A stretch of 64,000 bases of DNA from Neoechinorhynchus agilis. Taxonomy: Eukaryota > Acanthocephala. The DNA lies in contig CM121343.1 of assembly GCA_051530055.1 (NCBI GenBank), positions 5,332,001-5,396,000 on the forward strand, in the 5' to 3' direction. The notes beneath the pieces are model-generated. The model had not been told where the DNA came from. It did no database searches and was given only the letters and a program-made list of their open reading frames with translations. The number at the start of each line of letters is the position of its first letter. Position 1 is the stretch's first letter. A program made the translations under genes and the position numbers. Of this stretch, positions 60,201 to 64,000 are shown one piece after another.

Positions 60201-63200
60201 ACTTATAAAATCTTTTAGATACCAAACCTCTTTTCTCTCAGTCGAGTTTTCAGCTCCAAGCATTTTTACAAGCGTCGGGAAAAATAAATCATCGGTATAT
60301 TGTTTCATTTCGCCCATCGAAACCTAAAACCTAATTTTAAATCTGGAAAAATCGAACATACTTGGGCATATTCTCCTACGGTGTGGACAGCAGCCACAAG
60401 AACAGGAGAATTAAAGTCTTCATTAATGACTCGGATTAAAATCTAAATTAACTTTACAATAAATAAGGAAATTCGAAAATTGCAACATACTTGAATTATC
60501 GGATGAATATAAGGACACATTAATCTTGGGGCTGACGAAATTAGGTTTCCAACGCACCTCAGCGTTTGTTCTCTTGTGAAATATAGTTCTCCGACATACA
60601 GTTCGTGTAACAACTATTGGCTTTTTGTGGATAGAAAACCAAAAAGTTTCATACCTCAAATAAAATTTTTCGTAATGAAGGTAAAACGTGCGAAGGATTT
60701 ATATTGCTTAATTGTCCGAGCAGTGATATTGCAACTTCTCGTATTTCCGGCACCTTTTCAATTCCATAACAACATAAGATGAAAATTTAAATTTTTGGTA
60801 CCTCGTCATTGGTAGCAAAGAAGAGAATGGACAAATTTTCAGCTTTTGCAATGTAATAGTTAAATTTTGGATTATCATCCAGTGAACTGATTGCCAAGTA
60901 CCTTACATCAGCCTCTGTATTTAAATATAAAATGAGAATGTTGTAGGGAAATATCTCACCAGAATCACTGACGCCTAATTTTATAATGGATTGTAGATAA
61001 TCGGAAACAGCAAGGACTTGAGGATCACTTAGTCGCTTCGCCTTTCGTTGGATTTCCTAGATAAAAATGGTCAAAATTGCCAATTAAATAAAATCTAATT
61101 TCATTATAAAACATGAAAGCTTTACCTTTATAAGTGGGCTTAGCATCCGAATACAAGCTCTAATAGATTGCATTCTAACAAATTTATCATCCAATTGTAG
61201 CAGTCGATCATTAATGATTTGTAGAATAGGATTCATGTTGTACATCAAGGAATCTCGTCTACAGCTCCATAATGAGATTCAATGATTCAACCTCTGAAGG
61301 TAAACTTCTCAATGGTTCTCAATGACATCAATATAGCATTCACATTGATGGAAGTGGTGGTAGTTCCGACTGGAGACACATATAGAGTTCCGAATGTATA
61401 GAAATGTTGAGCGATTGTTTGAATTTGACTAATTGATGAAGTATTTGACGATAAGTCGCTTGCTGATGATAACTTCATTGATCCTGAAAATCCGCCAGTT
61501 TCCGGTGGCGTTGATGTGAGTTGTGATTCAGGTATATATGCAATTTTCTGCATTAGAATAGAGAGGTAGTTATATAAGACAGTGAGACAGTGCTTCCGCA
61601 ATTCCGGAATATATGTGATGATTGCATGAGTGCATTCTGATAATGCTACACTCAGTCCACTTTTCACTAAAAGTTCGTAGTGCTTCCTAATTTCATTACT
61701 GTACTTGTCTTTGAAAGTAAAAGCGATTATGTTGAAAACGAAGCAAACATTTGCCTGTACCGATTCCGATGCATAAATATGATGCGTCGACGAGGGATTA
61801 GACATATTTTTGGTACGACCATGGTGGATAACATCGGTAGTGAGTATTTCTTCACGGATAGTGACCAAGATTGGAGTTACATAAGGCTCCATTTCGTTCG
61901 GCAGGACACTTACGAGGCAAGCAAAGGTACAAAGACATCGACAAATATACTTTTCCTTTCTGAGTCCAAATAACAAAAGCTCAAGTACACTTCCAAATGT
62001 ATTTCCGACTATAAGTGGATCGTTTCGAGCATACAGGGCGGCCAACCATGGAAGTAATTCGAGTGCAGTGTTAATAAGTGGACACGGCGAGGCTGATCTA
62101 AAAGCTGATTTTAAATGTGTTTTCAAGATTAGGCACACTGCCGTCCATATATCAGCTCGGATGTTGATTAAGTAATCCTTGGGTGCGAAAGGAGCCTTGA
62201 AAACAAGCTCGGGTAGTGGTTCAAGCATTGTTACAGGTGAAACCGGTTGGGATAACAAAGAGCCGCTGATTCTCCGAAGTCGAAGTGCATGCAATCCAAC
62301 GAACGTGCACGTATGGACGTTGTCTGCATATGATTGGACGGTTTTGATATACTCCATCATTGCAGAACATCTAGGATAATTGTGACCATTTTTAGGCGAT
62401 ATTGTGCCATCTTCCACTATTTCATTTTGTTGACTTATAACGGACGAACGGTATAACTCCTGGATAAGAAGAAGCTTGCCGTGGGCGTTTTCATCTCGGA
62501 GTAAATGCTTCGAAATTCGCAGGCTAGACAACAGGTAGTCCTTTGAAATCTTTTCAAATATTGGTTGATAAAGCTCAAACATGCTGCTCGATGAGGTTCG
62601 ATCGGTCAGCGTTTCTCGGTAATTAATTACGAAAATAACTGAACGAAGGGCTAGTGATGCAGCATATCGAATTTTGAGCTTAAAGAAAGGGATATTATTG
62701 GCAATGTGGGTTATGAATGTTATTTAAATTTTTGGCTGTAAAAAGGTTTAAAAGAAAAGCGTTATTCCAGCTAAATTTTCGATAGGCTATTATTGACATA
62801 TATCAATTTTCTGCAATTTCAAGATTAGACTTTTTAAATTGAACCAGAAGTGCAAATAACAGGATAAATTACCGATTTTCATCCAAAATATGAATTACCT
62901 TCTGATTAAAAACAAGTTTCAAAACTGCAGGTAGACATTCTCTGATGTTAGGAAATACATGATTTGGACAGCGGGCAGCCACTTCTGCCAAAGTATTCAA
63001 CTAAAATGTTCATAATATTACTAGGTAGAAATGAAGATAGTTGAGCTCTTACGCAGATTAGTCGTCGAACGTCTGTTTGATCATTGAGGACCTTCGAAAC
63101 GATCATGTGAATAACATTGTCGAATCGGAGCGCATGGGCCGGTGATTGTGTCTTTGAACGATTAAAATTAAGGCAACATAATGGATTATTGCAACTTACG

Positions 63201-63672
63201 GCCTCGAAGTGAGAAATTGCTGATGCAATGAGTCCGCTCAATTCGTCGATTGTAGATTCAAATAACAGCTTCCAGAGATGGTCACGTAAACTTGCCTTAA
63301 GGTCATTAAACAGGATTCCTCCACAGCATATTATGCATACTAAGCGAGAAGATCTTGACAAATAAAAGTTTTAATTGATGCAAAGAAATATACTGGTAGC
63401 ATAGATCGCACGTTTATGATTGATTACGCTGTTCGATGAATATAGACTCGGCATTTTTTGATGCAAATATTCAACAACTATTGTGTACTCAGCAGACGGA
63501 TACTAAACTTTAAATTTAAACCGATACCAACTGAATTTCCAATACTTACAGATTTAAGTTCATTTTGTAAAGAATCGTAAAGGGAAAGAAGTTCTTGCCG
63601 GATACATATTTCGTCTTTCGATGTTAATCCAGTGCACAGAAGTCTGTCAATATTCTTGTAGTGCCGCGACAT
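54219..63672 (-). CDS. mTOR: mTOR kinase (target of rapamycin), many exons
   Basis: The gene reads from about 63672 (RLLCTGLTSKDEICIRQELL, like the mTOR N-terminus) to the stop at 54219. HEAT repeats fill 63672-58616, for example 62582-61287 and 59821-58616 (PHMHV-like helices, WFRSFTGTLLAESKSPSLNA). FAT follows (58375-56138: YAKALHYTEVRFALDQ, WYEKLNEWDRALRMYE, MLGRMRCLHALGEW). FRB lies near 56090-55750 (VSQELIRISVLWHEQW ... SWNLYYNVF). The kinase and FATC span 55690-54219: ASKQRPRKINIFGSNGEEY, LLKGHEDIRQDQRVMQLF, MVGYILGLGDRHPSN, VHIDFGDCFEVA, and the end VYIGWCPFW. Known residues of the catalytic loop and DFG are intact, as are the rapamycin-contacting Trp, Tyr and Phe in FRB; Thr2098 is Ser. 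Some introns were checked, for example 46 nt after HPQ near 56235. Exons between 61.2 and 60.0 kb are short and not individually fixed. Confidence 0.93.
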
Positions 63673-64000
63673 ATCACTCGATCGGATATTATTCGAAATC
63701 TAAAATTCCCATTTCAAATATTAAGTTCAAAATCTTTACTGCAAAGAGATTTGACGATTATAAAAACAACAACAAATCAAATGTCATACCTTAGAGTATT
63801 TAAGGCTGTCTATTATACTTTAAAGTTGCAACTATTATTTCATTGGCAACACAAAAATAGTAGAAATTAGGTAAAATCGAGTCAAACGTTTTTTTATCGA
63901 ATTTGAGAGCAAATGAGATAAACACCGAGGTTATTAATCGAAGTAGTTTCTTGTCTACACCCGCATTCTCGGAACTCGTTTCGAAATTAAACTTGAAATG
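63673..64000. other. mTOR upstream flank
   Basis: AT-rich with no recognised feature. It could hold the promoter or a further 5' exon of mTOR. Confidence 0.35.

Noticed and set aside
35779-64000. TPS, NUAK and mTOR as a functional nutrient-sensing cluster
   Set aside because: The genes are separated by kilobases, do not share promoters and have no operon-like spacing; unrelated Prickle lies between. Chance is the simpler reading.

Overview
The window reads as nuclear DNA of a small-genome animal, most likely a nematode. Coding regions are split by mostly short introns (about 40-60 nt, GT...AG) and lie on both strands without operons. The trehalose-6-phosphate synthase has the nematode-type layout: an extra N-terminal helical region, a GT20 domain and a phosphatase-like domain. 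The intergenic DNA is AT-rich and full of decayed LINEs, foldback (MITE-like) elements, a tRNA-derived SINE and a 200-bp satellite. The divergence of several genes hints at a non-model (perhaps enoplean or mermithid) lineage, but this is a guess.

Layout. 1-2.9 kb (-): a LINE ORF1 fragment abutting a strongly diverged, C-terminally short Miro/RHOT-like GTPase. 3.6-6.5 kb (+): DNAJC2/zuotin (J domain plus two SANT/Myb domains). 7.7-11.9 kb: LINE remains, the best being a (+) copy with zinc knuckles and an AP-endonuclease. 11.95-14.9 kb (-): kinetochore protein Ndc80/HEC1. 15-20.7 kb: repeats, LINE reverse-transcriptase fragments, SINEs and one membrane-anchor exon. 21.1-23.4 kb (-): an SNF2 helicase closest to HELLS/LSH. 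24.0-25.6 kb: satellite array. 31.6-32.5 kb (+): a KChIP-like EF-hand protein with degenerate calcium loops. 33.6-35.4 kb: LINE fragments and a hairpin element. 35.8-39.0 kb (-): trehalose-6-phosphate synthase. 43.8-47.1 kb (+): Prickle (PET, three LIM domains, C-terminal CaaX box). 48.8-50.4 kb (-): NUAK/ARK5-type kinase, all seven coding exons resolved. 54.2-63.7 kb (-): mTOR, apparently complete (HEAT, FAT, FRB, kinase, FATC).

The host genes are housekeeping or signalling genes with no sign of co-transcription. TPS, NUAK and mTOR all belong to nutrient or energy biology, but their proximity is probably chance. No wholly new system stands out. The most notable signals are the degenerate EF-hands of the KChIP-like protein, the loss of key residues in both domains of TPS, the diverged Miro-like GTPase, the inverted repeats that contain both splice sites of a helicase intron, the 200-bp satellite that carries one open frame per monomer, and at least five unrelated long hairpin elements. 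Exon boundaries were inferred by eye from reading frame and family conservation. No virus-like element was recognised.
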